Shown here one piece after another: positions 43,140-51,560 of a stretch of DNA of 64,000 bases. Source of the stretch: an uncultured Angelakisella sp. (GTDB lineage: Bacteria; Bacillota; Clostridia; Oscillospirales; Ruminococcaceae); NCBI GenBank assembly GCA_910585525.1, contig CAJUFR010000001.1:16579-80578 (forward strand), given 5' to 3'. The notes under the pieces were generated by a model. That model had not been told where the DNA came from. It did no database searches and saw only the letters and a list, made by a program, of their open reading frames with translations. Every line of letters begins with the position of its first letter. The stretch's first letter is position 1. Both the position numbers and the translations under genes were made by a program.

Positions 43140-43168
43140 TTGTATTCTGCTTCCAAAACAGGTACACT
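43140..43168 (+). promoter_or_regulatory. Promoter of the NYN-domain gene
   Basis: TTGTAT (43140-43145), 17-base spacer, TACACT (43163-43168). Confidence 0.6.
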
Positions 43169-43212
43169 AGAGGGGAGAGAAAAGGACAAGCAGAGAAGGA
43201 GGACCTTTCATC

Positions 43213-44007
43213 ATGGATAAAGACCGCCGCTTCGCGGTGCTCATCGACGCGGACAATGTCTCGGCAAAGTACATCCGGCTCATCCTGGACGAGCTGTCCA
43301 ACGACGGCATCATCACCTACAAGCGCATCTACGGGGACTGGACCAGCCCCACCCTGGTATCCTGGAAGAACGTGCTGCTGGACTGCTCCATCACCCCCAT
43401 CCAGCAGTACGGCTACACCACCGGCAAAAACGCCACCGACTCGGCCATGATCATCGACGCCATGGACATCCTCTACACCGGCAACGTGGAGGGGTTCTGC
43501 ATCGTCTCCAGCGACAGCGACTTTACCCGGCTGGCCAGCCGCCTGCGGGAGGCGGGGAAGTTCGTCATCGGGATGGGGGAGAAAAAGACCCCCGCCCCCT
43601 TTGTGGCGGCCTGCAACCGGTTCACCTACCTGGAGGTGCTGGCCCAGCAGCCCGCCGCCGAGGTGGTCCCCGCCGCCCCCCTGGACCCGGTGGCGGGGGA
43701 GGACCGGATGGCGCTGCCGGCCATCAAGGCGGCCATCCAGGCCATCGCCGACGAGACCAGCGACGACGAGGGCTGGGCCTCGGTAAGCGATATCGGGAAC
43801 ATCCTCATCAAGCGGTTCCCGGATTTTGACGTGCGCAACTACGGCTTCAAGAAGCTGACCCGGTTCGTGGATTCGCTGGGCCTGTTCGAGATGCGCACCG
43901 TGGCGGGGCGGGACGGCTCGGCCAAGGCGGTGCTGGTCCAGGCGCTGCCGCCGGTGGTGGAGCCAGCCCCTGCCCCGCGGAAGGCGGGACGGAGAAAAAC
44001 GAGGTAG
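43213..44007 (+). CDS. NYN-domain ribonuclease-like protein with LOTUS/OST-HTH domain
   Basis: 264 residues. Residues 1-140 form a NYN (PIN-like) nuclease domain with acidic residues in AVLIDADNVS, GKNATDSAMIIDAMDIL and CIVSSDSDFTRLA. Residues 165-245 form an OST-HTH/LOTUS RNA-binding domain (GWASVSDIGNILIKRFPDFD, YGFKKLTRFVDSLGLF). The C-terminus is basic (RKAGRRKTR). It should act on RNA; targets unknown. RBS GAAGGAGG. Confidence 0.88.
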   Translation: MDKDRRFAVLIDADNVSAKYIRLILDELSNDGIITYKRIYGDWTSPTLVSWKNVLLDCSITPIQQYGYTTGKNATDSAMIIDAMDILYTGNVEGFCIVSSDSDFTRLASRLREAGKFVIGMGEKKTPAPFVAACNRFTYLEVLAQQPAAEVVPAAPLDPVAGEDRMALPAIKAAIQAIADETSDDEGWASVSDIGNILIKRFPDFDVRNYGFKKLTRFVDSLGLFEMRTVAGRDGSAKAVLVQALPPVVEPAPAPRKAGRRKTR

Positions 44008-44062
44008 GGGAGAGGCCCCGGCCCGCCCCCACCAACCATCCCCCGGAGGTAAACGAACGACC

Positions 44063-44734
44063 ATGAGACCCGATTGGACCGGACGCCTGCTCCGGTATGT
44101 GCCCATCACTGTCACCGCCGCCCTCGCCCTGGCCTGTATCCTTGGGGCCCGGGGCTTCACGGTGGAGGAACTGCTCCATTACACCCCGCCGTCGCTGCCC
44201 CTGGCGGCGGTGGTGTTCCTTTGCGCCTACGCCTTCAAATCCCTTTCCATCGTCTTCCCCCTGCCGCTGCTCTATGTGGCGTCGGGGGTGGTGTTCCCCC
44301 TGTGGATGGCCTGGGGGGTGAACCTGGCGGGGCTGTGGCTCTGCGTCACCCTGCCCTACTGGGTGGGGCGGATCTCCGGCCAGGGGCTGGTACAGCACAT
44401 CGTCCAGACCTACCCCAAGGCCGCCCGGGTGGACCAGGTGGTGGCCCGGAACCAGGTGTTCACCGCCTACCTGCTGCGGGTGCTGGGGCTGCTGCCCGGG
44501 GACCTGGTGAGCATCCTTATGGGCGCCATGGGGATGGGGTACCGGGGGTACCTGGCGGGCTCGCTGCTGGGGCTGCTGCCGGGAATGCTGATCCAGACCG
44601 CCCTGGGGGGCTACGCCGACCGCCCCACCTCTCCGGTGTTCTGGGTCCTCTGCCTGCTGATGGTGCTAGTCTCCGCCGCCAGCGCCGTGGCCTACGCCAG
44701 GCACGCCAGGAGGGCGGGAAAGGATGGGACATGA
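44063..44734 (+). CDS. TVP38/TMEM64 (VTT domain) membrane protein
   Basis: 223-residue protein with five or six hydrophobic segments. The VTT core is visible: FPLPLLYVASGVVFPLWMAW and YLLRVLGLLPGDLVSILMGAMG followed by GSLLGLLPGMLIQ, the re-entrant motifs of DedA-related proteins thought to move lipids. It overlaps the NUDIX gene (ATGA). RBS CCGGAGG. Confidence 0.85.
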   Translation: MRPDWTGRLLRYVPITVTAALALACILGARGFTVEELLHYTPPSLPLAAVVFLCAYAFKSLSIVFPLPLLYVASGVVFPLWMAWGVNLAGLWLCVTLPYWVGRISGQGLVQHIVQTYPKAARVDQVVARNQVFTAYLLRVLGLLPGDLVSILMGAMGMGYRGYLAGSLLGLLPGMLIQTALGGYADRPTSPVFWVLCLLMVLVSAASAVAYARHARRAGKDGT

Positions 44735-45312
44735 TGACAGACTACCTGGAGCTTCTGGAAAACTACCGCCCCGGCGACCCCCGGGAGGAGGCCGACCGGG
44801 CGCTGATGCTGGATTGCTGCCGCCGGTACGGGCCGATGATCCTGACCCGGGAGGCGCTGGCGGCCCACATCACCAGCTCCGCCTTTGTGATGAGCCCCGA
44901 CCGGGAGTGGGTGCTGATGGCCTGGCATAACATCTACCGCAGCTGGGCCTGGACCGGCGGCCACGCCGACGGGGAGCCGGACCTGCTGAAGGTGGCGATG
45001 CGGGAGGCCGCCGAGGAGACCGGCGTCACCGGCCTGGTCCCCCTCCGGGAGGAGCCGGCCTCCATGGAGGTCCTCACCGTCCGCCAGCACCAGAAGCGGG
45101 GGAAGGAGGTCCCGGCCCACCTGCACCTCAATGTCTCCTTCGTCCTGCTGGCCCCCAGGGAGGGGCAGCGGCTGGCCGCCAAGCCGGACGAGAACAGCGG
45201 CGTCCGCTGGCTCCCGGCAAAGGAACTGGCCCGGTGGTGCACCGAAGAGGAGATGTTGCCGGTCTATGCGAGGCTGGTGGAGAGGGCGGAGACGTCTATA
45301 GGACGGCGCTGA
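44731..45312 (+). CDS. NUDIX hydrolase
   Basis: 193-residue hydrolase. The NUDIX box is GGHADGEPDLLKVAMREAAE followed by ETGV near residues 75-98; spacing is one residue longer than the strict G-x5-E-x7-REUxEExGU pattern. It would cleave nucleoside diphosphates linked to another group. Start at ATG 44731 overlaps the TVP38 stop; ATG 44734 is equally possible. A repeat copy with a terminator hairpin follows. Confidence 0.82.
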   Translation: MMTDYLELLENYRPGDPREEADRALMLDCCRRYGPMILTREALAAHITSSAFVMSPDREWVLMAWHNIYRSWAWTGGHADGEPDLLKVAMREAAEETGVTGLVPLREEPASMEVLTVRQHQKRGKEVPAHLHLNVSFVLLAPREGQRLAAKPDENSGVRWLPAKELARWCTEEEMLPVYARLVERAETSIGRR

Positions 45313-45322
45313 AAGTATAAAA

Positions 45323-45412
45323 CGCCCGCCCACCTTACAGTGGACGGGCTGTTTTGAAGGAAAGAACCTGCAAAGGGAAAAAACGCTCCTGCGGCGGGGT
45401 GCAGGCCAGTCT
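45323..45412. repeat. Dispersed intergenic repeat, copy A
   Basis: About 90 bp resembling 47999-48091 at roughly 85% identity. Shared blocks are CGCCCGCCCACC, GTGGACGGGCTGTTTTGAAGG, CTGCAAAGGG and ACGCTCCTGCGGC. The first half forms a hairpin (GCCCGCCCAC with GTGGACGGGC) followed by TGTTTT, so it also terminates the NUDIX transcript. Confidence 0.75.
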
Positions 45413-45421
45413 CAATACCCC

Positions 45422-46381
45422 CTACTCCCCCAAAACCGCCTGCTTCGCCAGCCCCGCGGCCCCAATGATCCCCGCGTCATTCCCCAACTCCGCGATGGCC
45501 ATCCGGCACCGCTCCGCAAACAGCGGATGATACACCATCTCATGCACCAGCCCCCGCAGCGGCGTCAGCAGCTTCTCCCCCTGGGCGCAGATGCCCCCGC
45601 CGATCACCACCACATCCGGCTCCAGCAGGTTGATCAGGTTGCTGATGCCGTAGGCCAAAAACTCCAGGTACTGGGCCACCACCACGATGGCGGTGTGGTC
45701 CCCGGCGTCCCGGCCGTCAAAGGGGGTCTTGCCGTTTACCTTGGAGAGGTCCCCGCCGCAGAGTTCCCACAGAAGCGATTCCTTGTGCCGCAGCATCGCC
45801 TCCCGGGTCTGGTTGATGAGGGCGGTGGCGGAGGCGTAGGCCTCAAAGCAGCCGTCGTGGCCGCAGGTGCAGTGGCGGCCGTGGTAGTAGATGACCATGT
45901 GCCCCCCCTCGGCGGCCATGCCGTGATCGCTGCCGTCGATGATGACCCCCACCCCGATGCCGGTGCCCAGGGTCACCATCACCGAGCGGCGGCTGCCCCG
46001 GGCCGCCCCGGCGATGTACTCGGCGTAGGCGGCCACGTTGGCGTCGTTGCCTAGCCGCACCGGCTTGCCCCCCAGGCAGTCGCTGAGGTTCTGGGCCATG
46101 GGGTCCTCGGTGAGGCCCAGGTTGCCGGAGAAGTGGTTCACCCCCCGCTCGGTGTCGATGTAGCCGGGGGCGCCCATCCCCACCCCGGCGATCTCCGCCA
46201 TGGTGAGGCCCGCCTTGGCGGCGGCCTCCTCCGCCACCTTGGCGATGGCGGCGGCCAGGGTCTTGCCGTCCACCATCTTGGGGGTGGGGGCGCTGGTGGT
46301 GGAGAGGATACGGTACTCCTCGTCCACGATGCCGGCGGCGATGTTGGTGCCGCCCAGGTCGATGCCGCAGTAATAACTCAT
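45422..46381 (-). CDS. ROK-family sugar kinase (glucokinase-like)
   Basis: 319-residue kinase. The ATP loop is GIDLGGTNIAAGI near residue 6; GMGAPGYIDTERG and LGTGIGVGVIIDG are the sugar and phosphate segments; the zinc motif is CTCGHDGCFE near 175, typical of ROK enzymes. It probably phosphorylates glucose or a related hexose. RBS GAAGGGAGC. The repeat lies just downstream. Confidence 0.9.
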   Translation of the reverse strand: MSYYCGIDLGGTNIAAGIVDEEYRILSTTSAPTPKMVDGKTLAAAIAKVAEEAAAKAGLTMAEIAGVGMGAPGYIDTERGVNHFSGNLGLTEDPMAQNLSDCLGGKPVRLGNDANVAAYAEYIAGAARGSRRSVMVTLGTGIGVGVIIDGSDHGMAAEGGHMVIYYHGRHCTCGHDGCFEAYASATALINQTREAMLRHKESLLWELCGGDLSKVNGKTPFDGRDAGDHTAIVVVAQYLEFLAYGISNLINLLEPDVVVIGGGICAQGEKLLTPLRGLVHEMVYHPLFAERCRMAIAELGNDAGIIGAAGLAKQAVLGE

Positions 46382-46446
46382 ACTGGTTGCTCCCTTCTGT
46401 CACTTTGGATAGCCCCGCAGGGGGCTTTTTTTCTGTTGATAGCCGG

Positions 46447-47403
46447 TCACTGATCCCGGCGCAGCAGCCGGGGGAGGGTATCCGGGTCCGGGGCGGGGGA
46501 GAAGGCCAGCATCTCCTCCCGCCATTCCAGGCCGTGGCGGGCCATGGCGGCCAGCAGGTCCTCCGGGAGGGGGGCGGTCACCTGGACCCGCTCCCCAGTG
46601 ATGGGGTGGGGGAAGGCGGCGGTGCCGCAGTGGAGGGCCTGCCGTCCCAGCAGCGGCTCCTCCGGCCCGTCGTAGAAGGTATCCCCCACCAGCGGCCGTC
46701 CCAGGTGGGAGAGATGGACCCGTATCTGGTGGGTGCGCCCGGTGTGGAGCACCAGCCCCAGGAAGGAGACCCCGTCTCCCTCCCCCAGCAGATGGAATTC
46801 GGTGCGGGCGTCCTGGCCCTCGGGGTCCACCACCCGGCGCAGCTCCAGGGGGCGCTGCCGCAGCAGCGGCAGGTCGATGAACCCCTGGGGGAAGGGCATC
46901 CGCCCCTGGACCAGGGCGAAGTACCGCTTTTCCACCTTCTTCCACAGCTTGCCGGCGGCGAACTGGTTCTTGGCCGCCACCACCGCCCCGGTGGTATCCT
47001 TATCCAGGCGGTTCAAAGCCCGGAAGGGGGTCACCGCCCCGGCACGGGCGCAGTGGGCGGCGTAGACCGAGGAAAGGGTGCCGTAGATGTGCCCCCCCGA
47101 CTGGTGGCAGGGCATCCCGGCGGGCTTGTTGTAGACGATGAGGTCCTCGTCCTCGTAGAGGACCGGCACCGGGGTGTCGCAGAGCGGCATCCGTTTGGTC
47201 TCCTCCGGGAGGTTCACCTCCAGGACATCCCCGGGGGCGAGGGGGTCGATGGTGCGGACATGGGCGCCGTTGAGCAGCAGCCCCCGGGGCAGTTTTTTCA
47301 GGGTGATGACCATCCGGCCGGAAAAGCCCTGGTCTCCCCGCAAAAACCGCTCCACCGTCTTGCCCCCGTCCCCGGGGCCGATGGGATAGCGGATGGTGCG
47401 CAA
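46447..47403 (-). CDS. RluA-family pseudouridine synthase
   Basis: 318-residue enzyme with an N-terminal S4-like domain (GRMVITLKKLPRGLLLNG) and catalytic motif RALNRLDKDTTGAVVAA near residue 140 (Asp nucleophile in RLDK); HTGRTHQIRVHLSHLG near 215 completes the site. It isomerises uridines in rRNA or tRNA. TTG 47403 is chosen because AAGGAGG lies eight bases upstream; an ATG at 47427 is in frame but lacks a clear site. Confidence 0.9.
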   Translation of the reverse strand: MRTIRYPIGPGDGGKTVERFLRGDQGFSGRMVITLKKLPRGLLLNGAHVRTIDPLAPGDVLEVNLPEETKRMPLCDTPVPVLYEDEDLIVYNKPAGMPCHQSGGHIYGTLSSVYAAHCARAGAVTPFRALNRLDKDTTGAVVAAKNQFAAGKLWKKVEKRYFALVQGRMPFPQGFIDLPLLRQRPLELRRVVDPEGQDARTEFHLLGEGDGVSFLGLVLHTGRTHQIRVHLSHLGRPLVGDTFYDGPEEPLLGRQALHCGTAAFPHPITGERVQVTAPLPEDLLAAMARHGLEWREEMLAFSPAPDPDTLPRLLRRDQ

Positions 47404-47515
47404 GCCTCCCCCTCCTTTTTCGCCCATGGTCCCGAAACGCTGTAAAAACCAGAGAAAAAGCAGGACCGGCAGTATGATTTCTTATTTTATCACAGAAAGG
47501 GCCGGGATTCAATCG

Positions 47516-47544
47516 TTGACAAAAAGCTAAAATTTCCTTATGCT
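47516..47544 (+). promoter_or_regulatory. Promoter of the PRD-like gene
   Basis: TTGACA (47516-47521), 17-base spacer, TATGCT (47539-47544). Confidence 0.65.
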
Positions 47545-47590
47545 TATATACGGGGAGGAAGGTCCCCGGAAGGAGGCGGAAACGGAGTAT

Positions 47591-47974
47591 ATGGATCGCG
47601 TCTTGAACCAGGAGATCCTGCGCAGGCTGGACGAGTTGACCCAGCTGCAAAAGCTGACTCCTCACGGCCGCAGGGCCATCATCGCTCTGCTGGACCTGCT
47701 GGAGGGGGAATATGGTGTGGTCCTGTCCGCCGGTCAGGCGTTTATGTTCATCTCCCACCTCACCGAGACCTTCCGCCGGATGGACCAGGGGGAACCCCTG
47801 GGACTGATGGAGGCCTCCGCCGCCGGACAGATACGCAGCTTCGGCGGCAGCGGCATCGTGGACCAGATGGTCAAGGACTACAGCCGCATCACCGGCATCC
47901 AGTTCCCCCACAGCGAGGAGGAGTACCTGAAGATGTACCTTTCGTCGCTGCTTTGCTACGGGGGGAATGAATAG
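47591..47974 (+). CDS. Stand-alone PRD-like protein
   Basis: 127 residues, all-helical. FMFISHLTETFRRMDQGEPL near residue 50 has the His-centred PRD pattern and aligns by eye with VISHAIALVKRLEIGEKV of the EF_0829-type protein at 25418; GIQFPHSEEEYLKMYLSSLL matches the later helix. No PTS genes are adjacent. ATG 47591 is chosen because the shorter product matches PRD length; AGGAGG at 47571-47576 is a little far, and ATG 47540 is an alternative. Confidence 0.55.
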   Translation: MDRVLNQEILRRLDELTQLQKLTPHGRRAIIALLDLLEGEYGVVLSAGQAFMFISHLTETFRRMDQGEPLGLMEASAAGQIRSFGGSGIVDQMVKDYSRITGIQFPHSEEEYLKMYLSSLLCYGGNE

Positions 47975-47998
47975 GGGTCGGTCCTCACGTTCAAAAAG

Positions 47999-48091
47999 CG
48001 CCCGCCCACCTGCCGGTGGACGGGCTGTTTTGAAGGGCAGGTTCTGCAAAGGGGAAGAAAAACGCTCCTGCGGCTGGGTGTAGGACGATCT
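47999..48091. repeat. Dispersed intergenic repeat, copy B
   Basis: Second copy of the element at 45323, again directly after a stop codon and on the same strand relative to the upstream gene. The hairpin is CGCCCGCCCACC with GGTGGACGGGC followed by TGTTTT. The remaining 55 bases (through CTGCGGC and GGGTG) are conserved without an obvious terminator role. Confidence 0.75.
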
Positions 48092-48149
48092 TGTTCTGGC
48101 CGCCGTGCTTGTCACTTCGAGTAAACCGCCTAAAAACGGAAACCTTCCC

Positions 48150-48172
48150 AGCCTTACCAAGGCTGTTTTTTT
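48150..48172 (+). terminator. Rho-independent terminator
   Basis: AGCCTT pairs with AAGGCT over a 3-base loop, followed by GTTTTTTT. A second stop for the PRD-like transcript. Confidence 0.75.
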
Positions 48173-48273
48173 ATTTACGGCGGCCTTTGGGGTCTTACTC
48201 TCCAGGCAGTCACTATCGTCCTGTACTTCGGTAAGGCTGCACAGCAGCCGTGCAGGGCATGACAGCGGCGGCA

Positions 48274-48295
48274 CGCCGCCACGCCGCCACGCCGC
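48274..48295. repeat. Short tandem repeat (8-bp unit)
   Basis: Nearly three copies of CGCCGCCA lie immediately after the amidase stop codon, in a non-coding stretch. Likely replication slippage. Confidence 0.7.
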
Positions 48296-51088
48296 TTACC
48301 CTCCCACTGTTTTGCGCACCGCCTCCGCGATACCACAAGCGGTCCGCAGGATCACCACCCGGTCCAAACACTCCTCATACTCCAGCGGATTCACCATAAA
48401 CCCTACCTCCAGCAGCACCGCCGGGTTCCCCGTCTGCCGGGTGACATAATACCTCGCCTGCTCCGGTTCGGTCCCCGGCCGTCCCACCACCTCCGGCAGC
48501 CCCTTCATCAGCGCCTGGGCAAACGGCTCCGAGATATCCTCGAAGTAGTAGCACTCCATCCGCCGCGCCTGGTTCATATTCCCCGTCAGCACCCCGCTGT
48601 TGTGGTGGATGGAAAGGAAGATATCCGGCCGTGTCTCGGTGGAGATATCCACCCGCTCGTAGAGGGATACCTTGCTGTCGTCGGCACGGGTCAGCATCAC
48701 CTTGGCGCCCAGCTGCTCCAGCCGGTACTTGGCCGCCTGGCTCACCGCCAGGTTCAGCTGGGCCTCGGCGGGGCCGGTCTCTCCCGCCACCCCCATCGCC
48801 CCGGGGTCGCCGCCCCCGTGTCCCGGGTCCAGCAGCACCGTCACCCCCTCCAGGGGGCGGGCGTAGCTGCCCCCCGCTTTGGGGGCGGGTTTGAGGTAGA
48901 GGTAGCTTTTGCCGTCCCGGTAGTAGAGGTCATACCCCCACAAGTCCCCCTCCGGTTCCAGCTTCAGGGTCAGCCGGGTGCCGCCGGTGATCTCCTGGGC
49001 GGTGGCGGACTGGACGAAGCCGTTGGTCAGCTGGGACAGTTCCCCGGTGACGGTGGTATCGTAGCAATCCAGGATCAGCTGCTCCTGGGTGCGGCTGGTG
49101 ACGATGGCGGGGGTGCCCTCCCCCAGGGCGACGGTGAGGCTGCCGTCCTCCCCCAGGCTGGTGGTGATCTCCCCCATCTCCATCGAGACCGAGGGGGCGC
49201 CCTCCACCACCTGGGCCATGGAGCCGCTGCTGGGGGTCCCGGCCAGGATATACCCGCCGCCCTTGATCTTATAGGCCAGGGTGATGACCCCGCTGCGGCT
49301 GGTGCGCACCGTCTCCTCCACATAGACCCGGGCACCGGGCTTGAGGCTGCCGGTGATGGTCTCGTCATCCCCCGGGTCGGTGAGGACGGCGGACAGCTGG
49401 GCGGTGTTCTCCACCACCAGCTGGACGTTCTTTCCCGCCACCACCACCTCGCCCTGGGACTGGTAGGTGGAGGCGGTGCCGTTGTAGTTCAGCTGGTAGG
49501 TCACCGGGCCGATGCTGGTGGTGGTATTGGGGTCGTAGTCCGCCGGGTCCAGTTCCATGGTGCCCCGGAAGGCCACCGGGACGCCGTTTTTGCTGGCGGA
49601 GCCGTCCTGGGCCAGGGAGATGGTCCTCCCGCCCAGGGTGGCGGAGACGCTTCCCCCCGCCGGCCCCATACAGGAGAGCACCACCTTGGCGTTGCTGTCC
49701 ACCCCGAAGCTGTACCGGGGGAAGACGCTCCCCTCGGTGATGCCGTCGATGGTGGAGACGCCGGGGGTATACCGCCGCACCGTCACCGTTTGGGAACGCT
49801 CCCCCTGGCGGAGGGTGAAGGTGTTCTCCCCCTGCTCCAGCTTCTTGAGGGCGCCCCAGCTTCCGCCGGTGGTGGTGCGTGTGATCTCCTCCCCGTCCAG
49901 GGTCAACGGCTCATTGGGGTCGGAGGTGCCCATGAGGAAGATGGCGGCATCGGTGACCGACACGTCCCCCGCCGGGTAGGTGACGGCCAACTCCCCCGGC
50001 ACCGTGAAGTCCAGGGAGGGGGCGGGGCCTTTTCCCTCGGCCAGGAACCCGGCCAGTGTCTCGGCCCGGGCGGGGTCCTCCGCCAACAGGCCGTAGTGGT
50101 CCAGCACCGCCCCGGAGATGCCCTTCTGGGTGGCGGCCAGCAGCAGACGGTATCCCGCCTCGGCCAGGGGATCGGTGTCCTCCGGCGCCTGGGGGGCTGC
50201 CGGGCAGAGGGGCACCACCTTGGCGGAGCCGGCAGGCTCCCGGGCCCACCGGGCCAGCAGGGAGGCGCAGCCGTCCTCCCCGGTGGAGGCGGCGGTGATC
50301 CGGGGCATGATCAGCCCCACCAGCCCCTCCTGGCCCAGGGCGGCCGCCCCCTGTGCCCCCAGGCCGTCGTCAGGCCGGTCCCCGTCCAGCAGCAGCCCCA
50401 GGGCGGCGGCCCCGCCCTCCTTGGTCATCCGGGCCCGGATGCCGGTGAGGACCTCCCGGGCGTCCTCCTCCTCCAGCCCGTCCAGGCCGGCCAGGAGGAT
50501 GCCCCCCAGGGGATAATTTTTCCCCACCTCGGCGGTGGAGCGGGCCATCAGTTCCGCCGTCCCCGGCTGGGTCAGGTCAAAGCCGCCGCCGCTGATCTCC
50601 GCCTGGGTCTCCATAGCCTTTTTGGTCAGGGCATCCGGGGCCTGGGACAGGTCCAGCAGGGCGTAGACCCGCAGCTGCCGCTGGCCCGCCGCGTCGCAGA
50701 GATACCCCAGCGGGTCAAAGGCCCCCAGCCCCTTGGCCCCTTCCAGGTCCGGGTGAGGGTCAAAATATTTGCTTTGGTAAAGGGCCATCCCCCCGGGGCG
50801 GGCCTGGAAAAAGATGGCATTGTACCGCCCCTGGGCGGCCAGTTCCACCATCCGGTCCAGTTCCGCCTTCAGCGCTGTCTCGTCCAGGCCGGGGCGGGAG
50901 GGGAAATCCCCCTCCCGGCCGGTGGTGACCAGGAAGCCGGTGGTGTCACCCAAAAAGCCCACCGAGCTGAGCATCTCCCGCTGGCTCTTATCCTCCCGCC
51001 CCACCATCCAGAACACCAGGGCGCACCCCGCCGCCGCCAGCAGCAGCAGAGGAAGGAACAGCTGGAACATCCGTCGTACATGTTTCAT
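48296..51088 (-). CDS. Cell-wall protein: GHL10-like domain fused to N-acetylmuramoyl-L-alanine amidase
   Basis: 930 residues. An N-terminal membrane anchor (10-30) is followed by a GHL10/DUF187-type glycosidase-like domain (about 55-370; YNAIFFQARPGGMALYQSKY, FDPLGYLCDAA), several beta-rich modules (380-700) and a C-terminal Amidase_3 domain with VLLDPGHGGGDPGA near 745, SIHHNS near 825 and VLLEVGFMVNP near 895, giving the zinc and catalytic residues. It should cut sugar-peptide links in peptidoglycan; the N-terminal domain may bind or cut glycan. ATG 51088 is preferred over 51121, which lacks a ribosome site. Confidence 0.85.
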   Translation of the reverse strand: MKHVRRMFQLFLPLLLLAAAGCALVFWMVGREDKSQREMLSSVGFLGDTTGFLVTTGREGDFPSRPGLDETALKAELDRMVELAAQGRYNAIFFQARPGGMALYQSKYFDPHPDLEGAKGLGAFDPLGYLCDAAGQRQLRVYALLDLSQAPDALTKKAMETQAEISGGGFDLTQPGTAELMARSTAEVGKNYPLGGILLAGLDGLEEEDAREVLTGIRARMTKEGGAAALGLLLDGDRPDDGLGAQGAAALGQEGLVGLIMPRITAASTGEDGCASLLARWAREPAGSAKVVPLCPAAPQAPEDTDPLAEAGYRLLLAATQKGISGAVLDHYGLLAEDPARAETLAGFLAEGKGPAPSLDFTVPGELAVTYPAGDVSVTDAAIFLMGTSDPNEPLTLDGEEITRTTTGGSWGALKKLEQGENTFTLRQGERSQTVTVRRYTPGVSTIDGITEGSVFPRYSFGVDSNAKVVLSCMGPAGGSVSATLGGRTISLAQDGSASKNGVPVAFRGTMELDPADYDPNTTTSIGPVTYQLNYNGTASTYQSQGEVVVAGKNVQLVVENTAQLSAVLTDPGDDETITGSLKPGARVYVEETVRTSRSGVITLAYKIKGGGYILAGTPSSGSMAQVVEGAPSVSMEMGEITTSLGEDGSLTVALGEGTPAIVTSRTQEQLILDCYDTTVTGELSQLTNGFVQSATAQEITGGTRLTLKLEPEGDLWGYDLYYRDGKSYLYLKPAPKAGGSYARPLEGVTVLLDPGHGGGDPGAMGVAGETGPAEAQLNLAVSQAAKYRLEQLGAKVMLTRADDSKVSLYERVDISTETRPDIFLSIHHNSGVLTGNMNQARRMECYYFEDISEPFAQALMKGLPEVVGRPGTEPEQARYYVTRQTGNPAVLLEVGFMVNPLEYEECLDRVVILRTACGIAEAVRKTVGG

Positions 51089-51133
51089 AATAGCATCATT
51101 CCCTTGGGCCTTTCCGGTCATGCGGCGTCAGGC

Positions 51134-51358
51134 TCACAATTCAAAGTCGGACTGGTCGTACTGTGGCAGCACCGGCTGGCGGGAGGGGACCCGCCGCAGG
51201 GGGTCGTACCGGTACTTCCGGCAGGAATCATAGGGGGCCACCACCCCCCGGTGCTGGCAGAGGATCAGGGTGCCGTCGGCGCTCTCCCGGGCGTTGTGGC
51301 AGTAGCGGCAGGCGGGCTCCACAAAGTTTCCAAACAGGGGTCTTTTTCCAAAAGCCAT
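51134..51358 (-). CDS. Small conserved protein with Cys/His cluster
   Basis: 74 residues, start MAFGKRPLFGNFVEP with AAAGGAGCG upstream. Three paired or single Cys (CRYCHN, CQHRG, SCRKY) suggest a zinc-ribbon-like fold. The Arg/Tyr-rich tail may bind nucleic acid. I do not know a function. It lies 45 bases upstream of the amidase gene on the same strand. Confidence 0.7.
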   Translation of the reverse strand: MAFGKRPLFGNFVEPACRYCHNARESADGTLILCQHRGVVAPYDSCRKYRYDPLRRVPSRQPVLPQYDQSDFEL

Positions 51359-51560
51359 GATTCGCTCCTTTTTATCATATGAAGGGTCAGCTTTTATTAT
51401 AGACCATTTGGGGAGGGGGTTCAAGGGCGGAGGACCGTCCCGGAAGAAAGGAGGGCGTATTGTTCACATTCTCTCCATTGAATTTTCCCGCCGGTTGTGG
51501 TAACATAACACTGTATCACTGTGCTGATGAAACCAAAAAAGAGGAAGGAAAACGGCTTTT

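Noticed and set aside
48274..48295. Possible CRISPR-like repeat
   Set aside because: Three contiguous 8-bp units without spacers; simple tandem repeat.
48602..51382. 926-codon ORF opposite the amidase gene
   Set aside because: Antisense shadow, rich in Gly/His/Gln, runs across two real genes.
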